This document shows, piece after piece, positions 1 to 9,600 of a stretch of 64,000 nt of DNA. The position numbers and the translations under genes are program-made. Every line of letters begins with the position of its first letter. The stretch's first letter is position 1. The notes below the pieces were generated by a model that had not been told where the DNA came from, did no database searches, and worked only from the letters and a program-made list of their open reading frames with translations. This DNA comes from Micromussa lordhowensis (Eukaryota; Cnidaria; Anthozoa; Scleractinia; Lobophylliidae): NCBI GenBank assembly GCA_964020085.1, contig OZ026599.1, forward strand, positions 35,561,663-35,625,662, given 5' to 3'.

Positions 1-2
1 TG

Positions 3-1349
3 AGAGGTGGTATTAGTAATATTACTCATAGACATGCTGTTGCAAACAACAAGTATATGAAGTGTTATAATCCAGAAGATGAAAGTAGTTATTTAATGTA
101 TTTAGATGCAAATAATCTTTATGGATGGGCTATGTCACAGTCACTTCCAACTAAAGATTTTAAATGGATTAACTCTGAAGATTTCATCTTAGAAAATTAC
201 AAAAATAATACAAAAAAAGGTGCCATTTTAGAAGTAGATTTAGAATATCCAGAAGAGCTACACGATTTGCATAATGATTATCCATTAGCACCAGAAAAGA
301 TTTTAATCACTGATAATATGTTATCAAAGTATTGCAAAGATTTAAAAGAAAAAGAAAATATTAGCAGTGGTAGAGTTCACAAGTTGGTTCCTAATCTAAA
401 GAATAAAGAAAAGTATGTATTACATTACAAAAATTTACAGCTTTATTTATCTCTTGGTATGAAGTTGAAAAAGGTTCACAGAGTCTTAGAATTTACTCAG
501 AAACCTTGGATGAAACCTTATATTGATTTTAACACAAAAAAAAGAACAAATGCTAAGAATAGTTTTGAAAAAGACTTCTTTAAACTAATGAATAATTCAG
601 TTTTTGGCAAAACCATGGAAAACCTAAGAAAAAGATCTAATATCAAATTAGAAACTGATCCGGATCATTTATTGAAATTGACAAGGCAACGAATGTATGT
701 TTCTAGTAAAATATTTGATGAAAATTTAGTTGGGGTACAAATGAAAAAGGCTAGACTAGTCTTAGATAAACCCTCTTATGTTGGATTCTCTATTCTAGAT
801 CTAAGTAAAACATTAATGTATGACTTCCATTACAACTATATCAGAAAAAAATACCCTGTTGCAAAGTTACTTTTTACTGATACTGATTCTTTATTTTACC
901 ATATAAAAGCAGAAGATCTTTATAGTGATTTATATAAAGATAAAGAAAGGTTTGACAATAGTGATTATCCCAAATCGTCAGAGTTCTTTTTTGCAGAAAA
1001 TAAAAAAGTAATTGGTAAATTCAAAGATGAAGCAGCTGGTGATCCAATCACTGAATTTGTTGGTCTAAAAAGTAAAATGTATAGTTACAAGACAGAAAAC
1101 AAGGAAAACAAGACTGCTAAAGGTGTCAAGAAGAATGTCATTAAGAGTGAATTATCTCTCTCTGATTATCGTGATACCTTACAAAAATGTAATACTATGA
1201 GGCATAACATGCGAACTATCCGGTCAGAGTATCATCAGATATCTAGTTACCAAATTAATAAAGTATCATTATCACCTTTTGATGATAAAAGATATATTTT
1301 AGATGATGGTATCAGTAGTTATGCATATGGAAATTTTAATATTTCATAA
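3..1349 (+). CDS. Protein-primed DNA polymerase B (DNA_pol_B_2), C-terminal part, 5' end outside window
   Basis: This enzyme replicates the element by protein priming. The frame is open to the left edge: codons before the first ATG (57) already read polymerase sequence ending in HAVANNKY, so the ATG at 57 is internal. Numbering from that ATG, motif A is YLDANNLYGWAMSQ (about residues 15-28), motif B is KLMNNSVFGKT (176-186) and motif C is FTDTDSLF (273-280) with the paired aspartates. The 3'->5' exonuclease part must lie left of the window. The frame is intact to its stop, 5 nt before the next gene. This family is typical of Polintons/adintoviruses and related linear protein-primed replicons. 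Confidence 0.93.
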   Translation, partial: RGGISNITHRHAVANNKYMKCYNPEDESSYLMYLDANNLYGWAMSQSLPTKDFKWINSEDFILENYKNNTKKGAILEVDLEYPEELHDLHNDYPLAPEKILITDNMLSKYCKDLKEKENISSGRVHKLVPNLKNKEKYVLHYKNLQLYLSLGMKLKKVHRVLEFTQKPWMKPYIDFNTKKRTNAKNSFEKDFFKLMNNSVFGKTMENLRKRSNIKLETDPDHLLKLTRQRMYVSSKIFDENLVGVQMKKARLVLDKPSYVGFSILDLSKTLMYDFHYNYIRKKYPVAKLLFTDTDSLFYHIKAEDLYSDLYKDKERFDNSDYPKSSEFFFAENKKVIGKFKDEAAGDPITEFVGLKSKMYSYKTENKENKTAKGVKKNVIKSELSLSDYRDTLQKCNTMRHNMRTIRSEYHQISSYQINKVSLSPFDDKRYILDDGISSYAYGNFNIS

Positions 1350-1354
1350 TATAT

Positions 1355-1540
1355 ATGCCTGTCCCTAATTTTAAAAAATTTTTAACTGAAGACCCACTTC
1401 ATGATACTGATAGTAGTGACAGTGATTATAATCCTGATTCAGATGAGGAATCGACGAGCAGTGAGGAATCAACGAGCAGTGAGGAATCAACGAGCAGTGA
1501 GAGTGAAGATTACTCTACTTTAAAGAATAAAGTATATTAA
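1355..1540 (+). CDS. Small acidic low-complexity protein
   Basis: This 61-aa product is rich in Ser, Glu and Asp. Its C-terminal half holds three copies of an EESTSS unit, so it is probably unstructured. I recognise no family. The ATG follows the polymerase stop by 5 nt and is preceded by the AT run ATAATATAT, as in the other genes of the element. The next gene starts 5 nt after its stop, so the three genes form a tight same-strand block. A real short gene is likely from spacing and start context. A decayed linker is the alternative. Confidence 0.6.
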   Translation: MPVPNFKKFLTEDPLHDTDSSDSDYNPDSDEESTSSEESTSSEESTSSESEDYSTLKNKVY

Positions 1541-1545
1541 TTATT

Positions 1546-2535
1546 ATGATGAATAAAGAGACCATTGGCAATCTACATCGTAAAAAAATTTCAGAAATTG
1601 TTCTCAAAGAAAAAAAAATACCAGATTTAAAAAAAAAAATTCTAAATTTATCCATCAAAAAAGATTATTCTAGAATTGATCAAATTGAACAAATAAGGTT
1701 AGAAAATGAAATAAATGATATCAAAAATCTTCGTACTAGTTATTTATTAAAGAATGCTATTTTACTTTTTTTACATACAGAAAATAGAGCAAAACATTTT
1801 GTTGTTGATAATTCTTATTATAAAAGGTATAAATATAATATCTTCCCTGATGAACTACAATACAGTGAAAATAATATAAATGAAGATAACTATTGTTATA
1901 CATGTGAAAAATTTCGAGTATTGAACGTCGATGAAGGGATAAGTACTTGTCTAAGTTGTGGAATAAGCATAAATGTCTCAACAAATCCAGAAAAATCATC
2001 TATAAAAACCGCAGAAAATGATTACAAAAGATATAATCATTTTTGTGACTGTTTAGCCAATATCCAAGGCAAAGAAAGTTTTAAAGTCTCAGAAGATGTT
2101 ATTAATAATATTTTCAAAGAAATCATTCGTGAAAGGATGGAAAATTCTTTGGAAAAGTTAACTGAATCAGATATCAAAAGACATCTTAAAAAACATCGTA
2201 AATTAAATTATTATAATCATACCACCCAAATATTGTATAGAATAACAAAAATACCTCCATTACAAATGACTTCTATAATGGAAGAAAAAATGAAAATGAG
2301 GTTTTTACAAATTCAGGAGCCATTTGAATTATTTAAAGGTAAAAATAGAAGAAATTTCTTTTCCTATTCATATATCATCTATAAATTTTGCCAAATACTT
2401 GGATATAATGAATTTTTACCAAAGCTAAAATTGTATAAAGATCGTTTAAAACTCTATGAACATGATAAAATTTGGAAAAAAATCTGTGAACATCTAGGTG
2501 GTGAGAACGCTGGTTGGAAATTTATCAAGTCTTAA
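1546..2535 (+). CDS. VLTF3-like late transcription factor
   Basis: This 329-aa protein matches the Pox_VLTF3 family pattern: a basic coiled N-terminus, a four-cysteine zinc site (C117, C120, C135, C138, spacing CxxC-14-CxxC), an NHFCDCLANIQGKE stretch, and a C-terminal part with PFELF, NFFSYSYIIYKFCQ and a final IWKKICEHLGG. In poxviruses and relatives VLTF3 switches on late (capsid) genes, and homologues occur in several capsid-encoding mobile elements. Here it is the last gene before the terminal repeat. A second ATG (1549) follows at once, so the start could be one codon later. It may act on the AT-rich starts of the other genes, which is inference. Confidence 0.85.
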   Translation: MMNKETIGNLHRKKISEIVLKEKKIPDLKKKILNLSIKKDYSRIDQIEQIRLENEINDIKNLRTSYLLKNAILLFLHTENRAKHFVVDNSYYKRYKYNIFPDELQYSENNINEDNYCYTCEKFRVLNVDEGISTCLSCGISINVSTNPEKSSIKTAENDYKRYNHFCDCLANIQGKESFKVSEDVINNIFKEIIRERMENSLEKLTESDIKRHLKKHRKLNYYNHTTQILYRITKIPPLQMTSIMEEKMKMRFLQIQEPFELFKGKNRRNFFSYSYIIYKFCQILGYNEFLPKLKLYKDRLKLYEHDKIWKKICEHLGGENAGWKFIKS

Positions 2536-2538
2536 AAA

Positions 2539-2782
2539 ATTACGCATCGTGAGAACAATCTAAATTTTACTATATCCTACACTATCCTACGCATTTCAGG
2601 CATTTTTGTGCCTAAAATAGTATGTCTAATTTTTACGATATCTACGCTACTTACACTACCTACGCATAACTACGCTGTTTTAGTGTATTATATCATATAT
2701 TTTAGACTCAGATTTTTACACTAACTACGCTGAGATGCGTAAAATCCAGAAATGTCCTAGTTCCCCCATTTCCTACACTACT
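2539..2782 (+). repeat. Terminal repeat of element A (copy R1)
   Basis: The first 207 bp (2539-2745) match 13330-13536 in the same orientation with only about two differences. The last 37 bp match more loosely, and both copies end in CTACACTACT (AGTAGTGTAG read inward). The repeat holds about ten TACGC/TACAC motifs, and the 207-bp core begins TTACGCAT and ends ATGCGTAA. It lies directly after the VLTF3-like gene, and capsid coding sequence starts on its other side. I read it as the right terminus of a Polinton-type element. A MITE of ~207 bp is the alternative. Confidence 0.7.
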
Positions 2783-3313
2783 TAACAATCGTCCTTCTAA
2801 TTCTTCGAAAAAAGAATACCTATTTAATGGAATACTTGTATTAACATGAGCTCTGTTAGCTGTTAATAAACGCCTACTTTCCAAACCAGTGTTTGTATCA
2901 TCTGAAGTGGCATCTGTATCTAAATACCATAAGCTATTTTTGGCCGTACTACGCCCAAAATCATCTGAATATTCTAAAAGATTTTTTGCAAAAGTTACAA
3001 GATGAAGATTATCAGTGTCATAGACGATTTTTCCTGCACTCTTTATTACCATATGTTTAATTAATGAATGCGATCCATTAATAATTGTTGTTCTGGCGTC
3101 TGCATTGTCTCCACCATTTGCTCGAAGGTCTAATCTGAATCGCACTTCAAAAAAGGCGTTAAACCAATCAAGCATAATACCCCGATAAGTAACATGAAAT
3201 TTGTATCCTTTCTTATTTTGCTCTTGAGTATTGGCAGGAGCTCTTATAGCATCTTGAAGACGAAATTGCACTAGTTCGTTTCTCTGTACGTACTCTGGTG
3301 ATCTAAATGCCAT
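2783..3313 (-). pseudogene. Major capsid protein (double jelly-roll), N-terminal part only
   Basis: The frame runs from ATG 3313 (behind ATATATA) for about 177 codons and looks like the first half of a Polinton/adintovirus double jelly-roll capsid protein: LVQFRLQDAIRAP near the start, FHVTYRGIMLDWFNAFFEVRF, then SLWYLDTDAT and PLNRYSFFEELEGRLL. Capsid homology stops exactly where the terminal repeat begins. The remaining ~24 codons of the open frame (to 2708) are read from repeat DNA. The usual protein is over twice this length, so the gene is cut. Its C-terminal half is not in the window. Confidence 0.8.
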
Positions 3314-3343
3314 TATATATTTTTTATCAGATTTTTTTTTTCT

Positions 3344-3742
3344 TTAAGAGCGTGCTATTAGATTATTAATCAGTGTATAAACTTCCTCCTGCGTTTTTGG
3401 CTTTGCTCTACCAGGCTTTGAATTTGTTGACTTTGTTGACTTTGTTGACTTTCTTGACTTTGTTGCTTTTTTAGATCCTGAGGATAGCCTCCTTCGGATA
3501 AGCTCACCTGATCGCTCTATAACTTTATCAGCAGCCTTTTTACCAACTCGTTCTCCCGCATGAGCGACACCAGCTTGTATTGCTTTTTTAGCAAATGGTT
3601 TTAAAACCTGTCCAGTTAAAGCACTAGCTACCTTTTTTAGTGGTTTCATAAGATTGTCTACTATAATTCCATTGCCGCGGTGTTTGTAGACATATCGTCC
3701 CGTTCTTGGGTGATAAATCTTTTTGAACTCTCTTGACTTCAT
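3344..3742 (-). CDS. Small basic core/minor virion-type protein
   Basis: This 132-aa, strongly basic protein starts with HPRTGRYVYKHRGNG. It has a central amphipathic stretch, GERVGKKAADKVIERSGELI, followed by RRRL and an S/K/T-rich tail with a repeated STK unit. The same layout (central helix plus basic tail) is seen in the core or minor virion protein beside the capsid genes of Polintons and adintoviruses, sometimes compared with adenovirus core proteins. It sits between the capsid and penton-like genes, 6 nt from the latter. DNA condensation inside the particle is the likely role, by position and charge only. Confidence 0.65.
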   Translation of the reverse strand: MKSREFKKIYHPRTGRYVYKHRGNGIIVDNLMKPLKKVASALTGQVLKPFAKKAIQAGVAHAGERVGKKAADKVIERSGELIRRRLSSGSKKATKSRKSTKSTKSTNSKPGRAKPKTQEEVYTLINNLIARS

Positions 3743-3748
3743 ATATAA

Positions 3749-4516
3749 TTAAAATGGAACTTTTTTTAAGATTAATGAAAATGCAGTGTCAGCATGATTT
3801 AAATAGACTGGTCTTCTTAAACCATCAGTTAAATAGATTCGAACGCTTGAAACTCTTGTTTTATTGATAGGATTAAATATAACACGACGCGGTTCAAGTG
3901 TAAAATTGTAAGAAGGTCTCAGCGTTCCTGTACCAAAACTAAAAACAATATCTGATTCTCTCCCATCTACTAATGAATCAGAGACTAAATCACAATGAAT
4001 ATTTAAGACATCTGTATCTTCTGATAGGTTAGGTATCTTAGTACTAACGTTTCTCTCATCTCTTAAGATCACCTTATCGAATCCTATTAGTTTACCAAAA
4101 TTAGATTTACGCAGGTCAAGCTGATAGTTAGCGTCTAAAGTCACTAAGACTCTAAAAGTTGGTTCATCAAAAGTCACCGTAATTGGAAATTCTTCATCAC
4201 CATCACCGCGGACTGTTTTAGTCTTTTCCTTAATGTAATTATCAATATCAGTGTAATCCCAAACTCCTTTTGGAAAATCAATATCTGTAAATGTTTTCCC
4301 TCCGTCTTTACTGTAAGCTATCTTTTGATTGCTATAACCAGAATTTATATTTGTCCATGTAAAAGCCATTGAAATAATTTTATTAAAACCAATATACCAA
4401 ATCCCATCACTGTGTTCATATTCCAGCGTTCTAGAAAACCTTGTAGTAAAATCACCAGGTCGATTACCAGGTTCATCTTTAACTGCAAAACTGCTTAATG
4501 AGATTTCTCTCTCCAT
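3749..4516 (-). CDS. Penton-like minor capsid protein
   Basis: This 255-aa protein is predicted to be mostly beta strand, with a start (MEREISLSSFAVKDEPGN), a central FTDIDFPKGVWDYTDIDNYI segment and a C-terminus ending FSLILKKVPF. This matches the single jelly-roll penton/minor capsid proteins that accompany double jelly-roll capsids in Polintons. The frame is intact. It is followed 6 nt later by the core-type gene and preceded by the split gene at 3-nt spacing, so the virion block is transcribed in one direction. The start ATG follows GATAT. Confidence 0.7.
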   Translation of the reverse strand: MEREISLSSFAVKDEPGNRPGDFTTRFSRTLEYEHSDGIWYIGFNKIISMAFTWTNINSGYSNQKIAYSKDGGKTFTDIDFPKGVWDYTDIDNYIKEKTKTVRGDGDEEFPITVTFDEPTFRVLVTLDANYQLDLRKSNFGKLIGFDKVILRDERNVSTKIPNLSEDTDVLNIHCDLVSDSLVDGRESDIVFSFGTGTLRPSYNFTLEPRRVIFNPINKTRVSSVRIYLTDGLRRPVYLNHADTAFSLILKKVPF

Positions 4517-4519
4517 ATA

Positions 4520-4864
4520 TCAAACCCCGAAATATTTTTTAACTAACTTTTGATATTGCGACTTATTGATTGATTTTGTTCGTAATAGAGTGTCTAAGAT
4601 AGTTTGACCCATATTTCTCATCTTGACACTTGTATTGCCTGCTTCCATTTCGCCAATAATTAGTGTTAATTTCTTTAGTAATTCTTGAGCATCATTATAG
4701 AAATAGACACCACTTCCCCTCTTGACGCCACTTCCCTTTGTACTTTTCTTTTTCTGTACTTTTAGATAGTCTCTATATTCTTGAATAGGTTTTAGTCTAC
4801 TATCAGCAAATTTATGAGCCATATCCTTTTCTCGCTCTAGCTTTTCTATTACATCTTTTGGCAA
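4520..4864 (-). CDS. C-terminal part of a split gene, or a short separate protein
   Basis: The open stretch reads KPIQEYRDYLKV, a Gly/Lys linker, then VYFYNDAQELLKKLTLIIGE and a conserved-looking tail ending SINKSQYQKLVKKYFGV. The 4864 end is a TTG codon. The first true ATG is at codon 15 (4822). The frame stays open upstream to the TAA at 4934-4936, which is also the stop of the next upstream ORF in the same frame. Together they would make one ~340-codon gene broken by a single stop. Function is unknown. It is a virion-block gene by position. Confidence 0.5.
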   Translation of the reverse strand: MPKDVIEKLEREKDMAHKFADSRLKPIQEYRDYLKVQKKKSTKGSGVKRGSGVYFYNDAQELLKKLTLIIGEMEAGNTSVKMRNMGQTILDTLLRTKSINKSQYQKLVKKYFGV

Positions 4865-4933
4865 TCCTTTTTTTATGGCTTGTTTTAGTCTATTAGTTGT
4901 ATTTGTCTTAAATTTACTTGTAATACTGCTTAT

Positions 4934-5545
4934 TTAAGAATTTGCTCTTTTTATGTTACTCTCGAGATATTTACTACGTTTAACTGGTGTCATTTCTGGT
5001 TGGGATAATCTCATTTCAACATCATCATAGTTAGGAAGATTTGCACTATCTAAAATTCTATTAATATCTCCTCTATCTAAATCTTCATCATCATCAGGTG
5101 GTGATTCAATTGCTAAAGGTCCTTCTTCCACAAAAGAATATTCTGGTGGTAAAGATTCATCTCCTCTCCAAAAACTAGGATCCATTTCATATTTTGGTGG
5201 CGCGCCTTTAGGTATTATTTGTTTTTCTGCCTGGGGCGCTACGTAATCTTGGAGATCTAATAATCCTTCCACATCCATATCTTCATATGGATCTACTTCA
5301 GGTGCATAATCAATTTCATCTGGTTTACCTGCGGGGGCAGGACGTATTCTCATTTGCGGTCTATTCTTAGGCTTTTGTGCCCTTAAACCCTCTATGATTT
5401 CATCAAGTCTAAAAGATTTTGTTATCCTTGCGTCAGAGGTCTTACTCTTTATCTTCTCTTCAGTGATCTCATCATATAGCTGATTCTTCATCTTTCCAGT
5501 CTCTGTCCGCTTCTGAGCTAATCGTTTCCAATTTGAGAGACTCAT
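4934..5545 (-). CDS. Disordered acidic protein, N-terminal part of the same split gene
   Basis: This 203-aa product starts MSLSNWKRLAQKRTETGKMK at an ATG behind ATTAT. It continues with a basic segment and then a long Pro/Glu/Asp-rich disordered region, including a run of acidic residues around PPDDDEDLD. It ends in a TAA in frame with the downstream ORF (4520-4933). I know similar proteins beside the packaging ATPase in capsid-encoding elements of cnidarians only in a general way, so the family is left unnamed. The gene is divergent from the ATPase gene, 70 nt away, leaving a short bidirectional promoter region. Confidence 0.6.
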   Translation of the reverse strand: MSLSNWKRLAQKRTETGKMKNQLYDEITEEKIKSKTSDARITKSFRLDEIIEGLRAQKPKNRPQMRIRPAPAGKPDEIDYAPEVDPYEDMDVEGLLDLQDYVAPQAEKQIIPKGAPPKYEMDPSFWRGDESLPPEYSFVEEGPLAIESPPDDDEDLDRGDINRILDSANLPNYDDVEMRLSQPEMTPVKRSKYLESNIKRANS

Positions 5546-5615
5546 ATAATATTTATATTTTTTATATTATGTGAAATAATATGCAACATTTATTAAAAAA
5601 ATATTAATTATATAG

Positions 5616-6251
5616 ATGAAAATTCCTAATTATGATTCAGCTTCTAATAATGACCGCAATTTCAAACGACTGCTACCTTATATGCCTTCAGACACTTTTC
5701 GAATGTTAATTTGTGGACCAAGCGGTTGTGGTAAAACTAACGTTCTTATGCATATGCTTTATAATCTACTCTACTATGATAAGATTTACTTGTTTTCTAA
5801 AAATCTCGAGCAACCGAAGTACAGACAACTATTAGAAACATTTCGACCCATTTCAGAAGAGGCTGGTTATGATGTTATAGAAGAGAGCAATAGTGATGTC
5901 ATTCCTCTAGAAAGCCTAGATAATGATAATCAAAAAATGGTTATCTTTGATGACTACGCTTGTGAAAGAAACCAAAAACCACTCATTGAATATTTTGTTG
6001 GTGGTCGTCATAAAAATTGTAGTGTAATCTATTTAAGTCAATCTTATTATCTCACTCCCAAAGACATCAGGTTGAATTGCTCTCATTTTTGTATTTTTGA
6101 CTCTCCAAGTAATGCAGAGACAGCAAGAATGTGTAAAGAAGTCAATGTACCTAAGAAGCGATTCGAGAGTGCGACTAGTGAGCCTTATAGTTTTGCGTAC
6201 ATTGATAAGACAAAAAAGACAATCAGAAAAAATTTCAATGAAAATATATAG
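5616..6251 (+). CDS. Genome-packaging ATPase (A32-like, FtsK/HerA superfamily)
   Basis: This 211-aa protein has a Walker A motif GPSGCGKT (34-41), a Walker B motif MVIFDDYA (108-115) with two acidic residues, and a C-terminal GGRHKNCSVIYLSQSYY segment matching the sensor region of the A32 family. Such ATPases pump the DNA into preformed capsids in Polintons, adintoviruses and large DNA viruses. Length is normal and the frame intact. The ATG follows TTATATAG. The next gene starts 1 nt after its stop. Confidence 0.9.
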   Translation: MKIPNYDSASNNDRNFKRLLPYMPSDTFRMLICGPSGCGKTNVLMHMLYNLLYYDKIYLFSKNLEQPKYRQLLETFRPISEEAGYDVIEESNSDVIPLESLDNDNQKMVIFDDYACERNQKPLIEYFVGGRHKNCSVIYLSQSYYLTPKDIRLNCSHFCIFDSPSNAETARMCKEVNVPKKRFESATSEPYSFAYIDKTKKTIRKNFNENI

Positions 6252-6252
6252 G

Positions 6253-6594
6253 ATGGATAATGGAAATGGTAATGACAATGGCAATGGTAATGGTAATGTT
6301 AATGAAAAAGTAAATGATAAAGAAGAATGTAAGAGACTAACAAATTCAATAATAGTTGATTTGTCAGAAATGGATTTTTATTATGAAAATATTAGTGCTA
6401 TGCTACTAAAACTAAAATCAATTGAGGAAAAGTACAACGAAGTTATTGACGATAGAATATTGTCGTTAACTAAAAGTCTTTATAGCTTACATATCGATTA
6501 TTTGAGAGACACATCTGAATCTGAAGATTCTGAAGATTTTAATATTCATCGGAAAATGTTACGTCTTAAGGGTCTGGAAGTAGAAGAAGAATAA
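6253..6594 (+). CDS. Small Asn/Gly-rich, helical protein of unknown function
   Basis: The product is ~113 aa. It has an Asn/Gly repeat tract (NGNGND type) at the start, then a helical, probably coiled-coil segment (FYYENISAMLLKLKSIEEKY), and ends acidic (LEVEEE). An in-frame ATG exists at 6238, overlapping the ATPase end. I prefer 6253 because it follows TATATAGG, like the ATPase start. No family is recognised. Its place between ATPase and fibre fits a structural or accessory protein. Confidence 0.55.
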   Translation: MDNGNGNDNGNGNGNVNEKVNDKEECKRLTNSIIVDLSEMDFYYENISAMLLKLKSIEEKYNEVIDDRILSLTKSLYSLHIDYLRDTSESEDSEDFNIHRKMLRLKGLEVEEE

Positions 6595-6615
6595 ATTTAA
6601 TTTAGTATATTATAT

Positions 6616-9600
6616 ATGGGTTATAGTAATGGGCAACTTGAATCATCATCAACAAGTGGTAGAGGTGAAAAAGGTGATCCTGGTTTACCTGGAATTGGAT
6701 TTAGTCTAACTGATGATGGTAATTTTGATATTGATAGTAAGCGATTAACTGAAGTAGCTGCTCCTATCGATAATAATGATGCAGCAACAAAAGAGTATGT
6801 AGATAATAACCTACCAGCTATTGATTTGTCACCTTATCTGAAAAGAGATGGAACAACTTCAATGACTGGTCATTTAAATATGAATAATAATAAGATTAGT
6901 GATTTAGAAGATGCTACTAATGATAATGATGCTGTACCTCTAAAACAATTAAAGGAGATGACAACAGATCATAGGACAAATTATCATTTGCAACCTAGTT
7001 TTACTTTTTATAAAGATTTTGGTGATAAAGCAGAATGTACTAAAGGATCTATACCTATTCCTGGGCACACTGATCATTTTGAACTATTAGAAGCGCCTCG
7101 AGAAGGGGCGCAATCTGGTTATGCTTATTCTACTGTTCGACTAGTGAACAATTTAGAAATAGATCCTAATTATTCTATCGTTTTTGAAATATTTGGATAT
7201 GATGGAACAAATATAGTTACAGATGGTGATTCAGATAGGCTATTATTTACAAATGTCACTGGTAATGCAAACATAATTGATTTTAGTCATGATTGGTTTA
7301 GCAATTACGCAAAAGCTTACATAATATTTAATAGTTCTAAAAGAGATGTGAACATCCGTTTACAATTTCGATATTATGGTTCCAGTAACTCTAATTTTAA
7401 ATTTCTATTTTTTAGTAGATGTGTCAAAGGAATACAAAGGACTAGTTTTGATCATAGATTATTTAATGTTAAAAGTACTGATTTTTCAGGAACAATATTG
7501 AATTTTGAACCGATCAATATGAATAATGAAAAGATAATCAATATTGGTAATCCTACAGACCCTAAAGATGCAACAACCAAAGAATATGTTGACGATGAAG
7601 ACGCTAAACAGGATATTGCTATTAATGATTTATCTTCTAGAAAAGCAGATAGGTTAGAAGTATTACTCCTAAACGGAAGCCAAAACATGACTGGTAATCT
7701 TTCTATGAATGGAAATAGGATTTTTAGCTTACCTATTCCAACTGGGCCGCAGCAACCTGTGACAAAGACTTATTTAGAAAGTCAAATTGCTTCCATACCA
7801 CAGTCTGATTTAAGTCTTTATCTCAAAGTAGATGGTTCTCGTGCTATGACTGGAAATCTCAAGATGAATGACAATAAAATAACAGATTTAGAGACTCAAG
7901 ATGATGTCCCAATCATTGATTACCCTAATGCTTTAAAAGATTCTAAAATGGCTGTTAATAAACTTTATGTCAATGAAAACTTTTTAAAATTAAAAGGTGA
8001 TGACTATGACTTAAAAGGTAAACGGATAAGAAATACTGAACCATATGGTGTCAATACTTTTGATACAAATGATTTGATCTCCAAGGCATTTGTCCAAGCA
8101 GAAATAAGTAAGCTACCTACAGATGTATTAAAATTGGATGGTTCAAGGCCTATGACAGGTGATCTAAACATGAATAATAATCTCATTACAAATTGTGGTA
8201 GATTAACCATGGTTGCTGATGGTAATAGTCCAATTAATATGAATAATAGTTATCTTTATGGTTTACCAAATCCAGTTAGTGGTGATGATGCTGTTAATAA
8301 AACTTATGTTGACAATGGAGATAATTTGAATTTACCTTTAAATGGTTCCAGATCAATGACAGGAAGTCTCCAAATGGGTGATCATGCTATCACTGGAATT
8401 AGTAGTAGTTCTGTAGACGACGCAGCCCTAACAGTTGGTGATGCAAAATCTACTTATCTACCACTTTTAGGAGATAGAGACATGGAAGGAAATCTTGATA
8501 TGGCTAATCATAGCATTATCCGCTTGAAAGACCCAAAGTCATCGGATGATTATCATGCTGCCAACGTTAACTATGTTAATAGGAGAGTTACTGATAATAA
8601 CTCAGTACTTAGATCTTTTATTGAATACAAAGTTAGTGAATTTGAAGAACTGAATATTAAAGCAAACCGACAAGATAATGAATTCTCTTTTGTCATGGAT
8701 GATGATTTATTTAAGGAAGATGATAATGATATTACCAAAGTAAGAAAAGTCGACAAAGATTACTATGATATCAACAAAGCTACTTATCAATTTAAAATTA
8801 AGTATGACTCTGCTATCGGTTATTATAGCACCCGATTAACTATTGATTTAAAATCGTTAGATTTAGGTGAGTATACATTAGCTTTTGAAATGTATTATGG
8901 TAATCGAGTAGATCATGACGAAGTGGTTGTCGACGCTGTATCTGAAACTTTGAATGTTTCACGTAATAATACAAATACTTTTTCCGATCACAGTAGAACA
9001 ATAGTGAATTTTCACAAATATGGAAACATTGGGATTATTGATTTAGATATTGATTTAACTTTAAAGTACAAGAGTGGTAACACTTATGATGCAGAAACCG
9101 ACATCTTTGTAGTCCTTTATGGCGTAAGTGGTCATCAGAATGACGTTGACTCGAGAATTTGGGATAGATTCTATACCATCAGAAACAAAATCGTCTATTA
9201 TGAAGCATCTATAGATATGGGTAATCGTCAGATAAAAGGATTATCTGATGGGAATGAAAACGGTGATGCTGTTAATGTGAAACAACTAAATGAAACAGAA
9301 GATAATATGGTAAAATATGTTGATGGTGAAATTGCAAAAGTAAATAGCGAAATTGCAAAAGAAAATCCTACTATTAATCAAAATAAAAATTTTCTAGAAT
9401 CAATAGTAAAATATATATTAAGTAATAATTCAAAGTTTACTTTAATAAAAGATTTGTATTTTTCTGATAGTAATGAAGGTAAAACACCAAATACATATGC
9501 ATTTGCAACTACTGGTGATAACAAAGGTGATTTAACTTTTTATTATGTATTTCAACATAGCGCTACTACAAATAGTGTAATGTCTATAAGTATTAGATAT

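Noticed and set aside
1757..1999. Minus-strand open frame opposite the VLTF3-like gene
   Set aside because: It is the shadow of a well-supported gene with a zinc site on the plus strand.
7452..8756. Several minus-strand open frames opposite the large fibre
   Set aside because: They are the complement of repeated fibre motifs and have no independent support.
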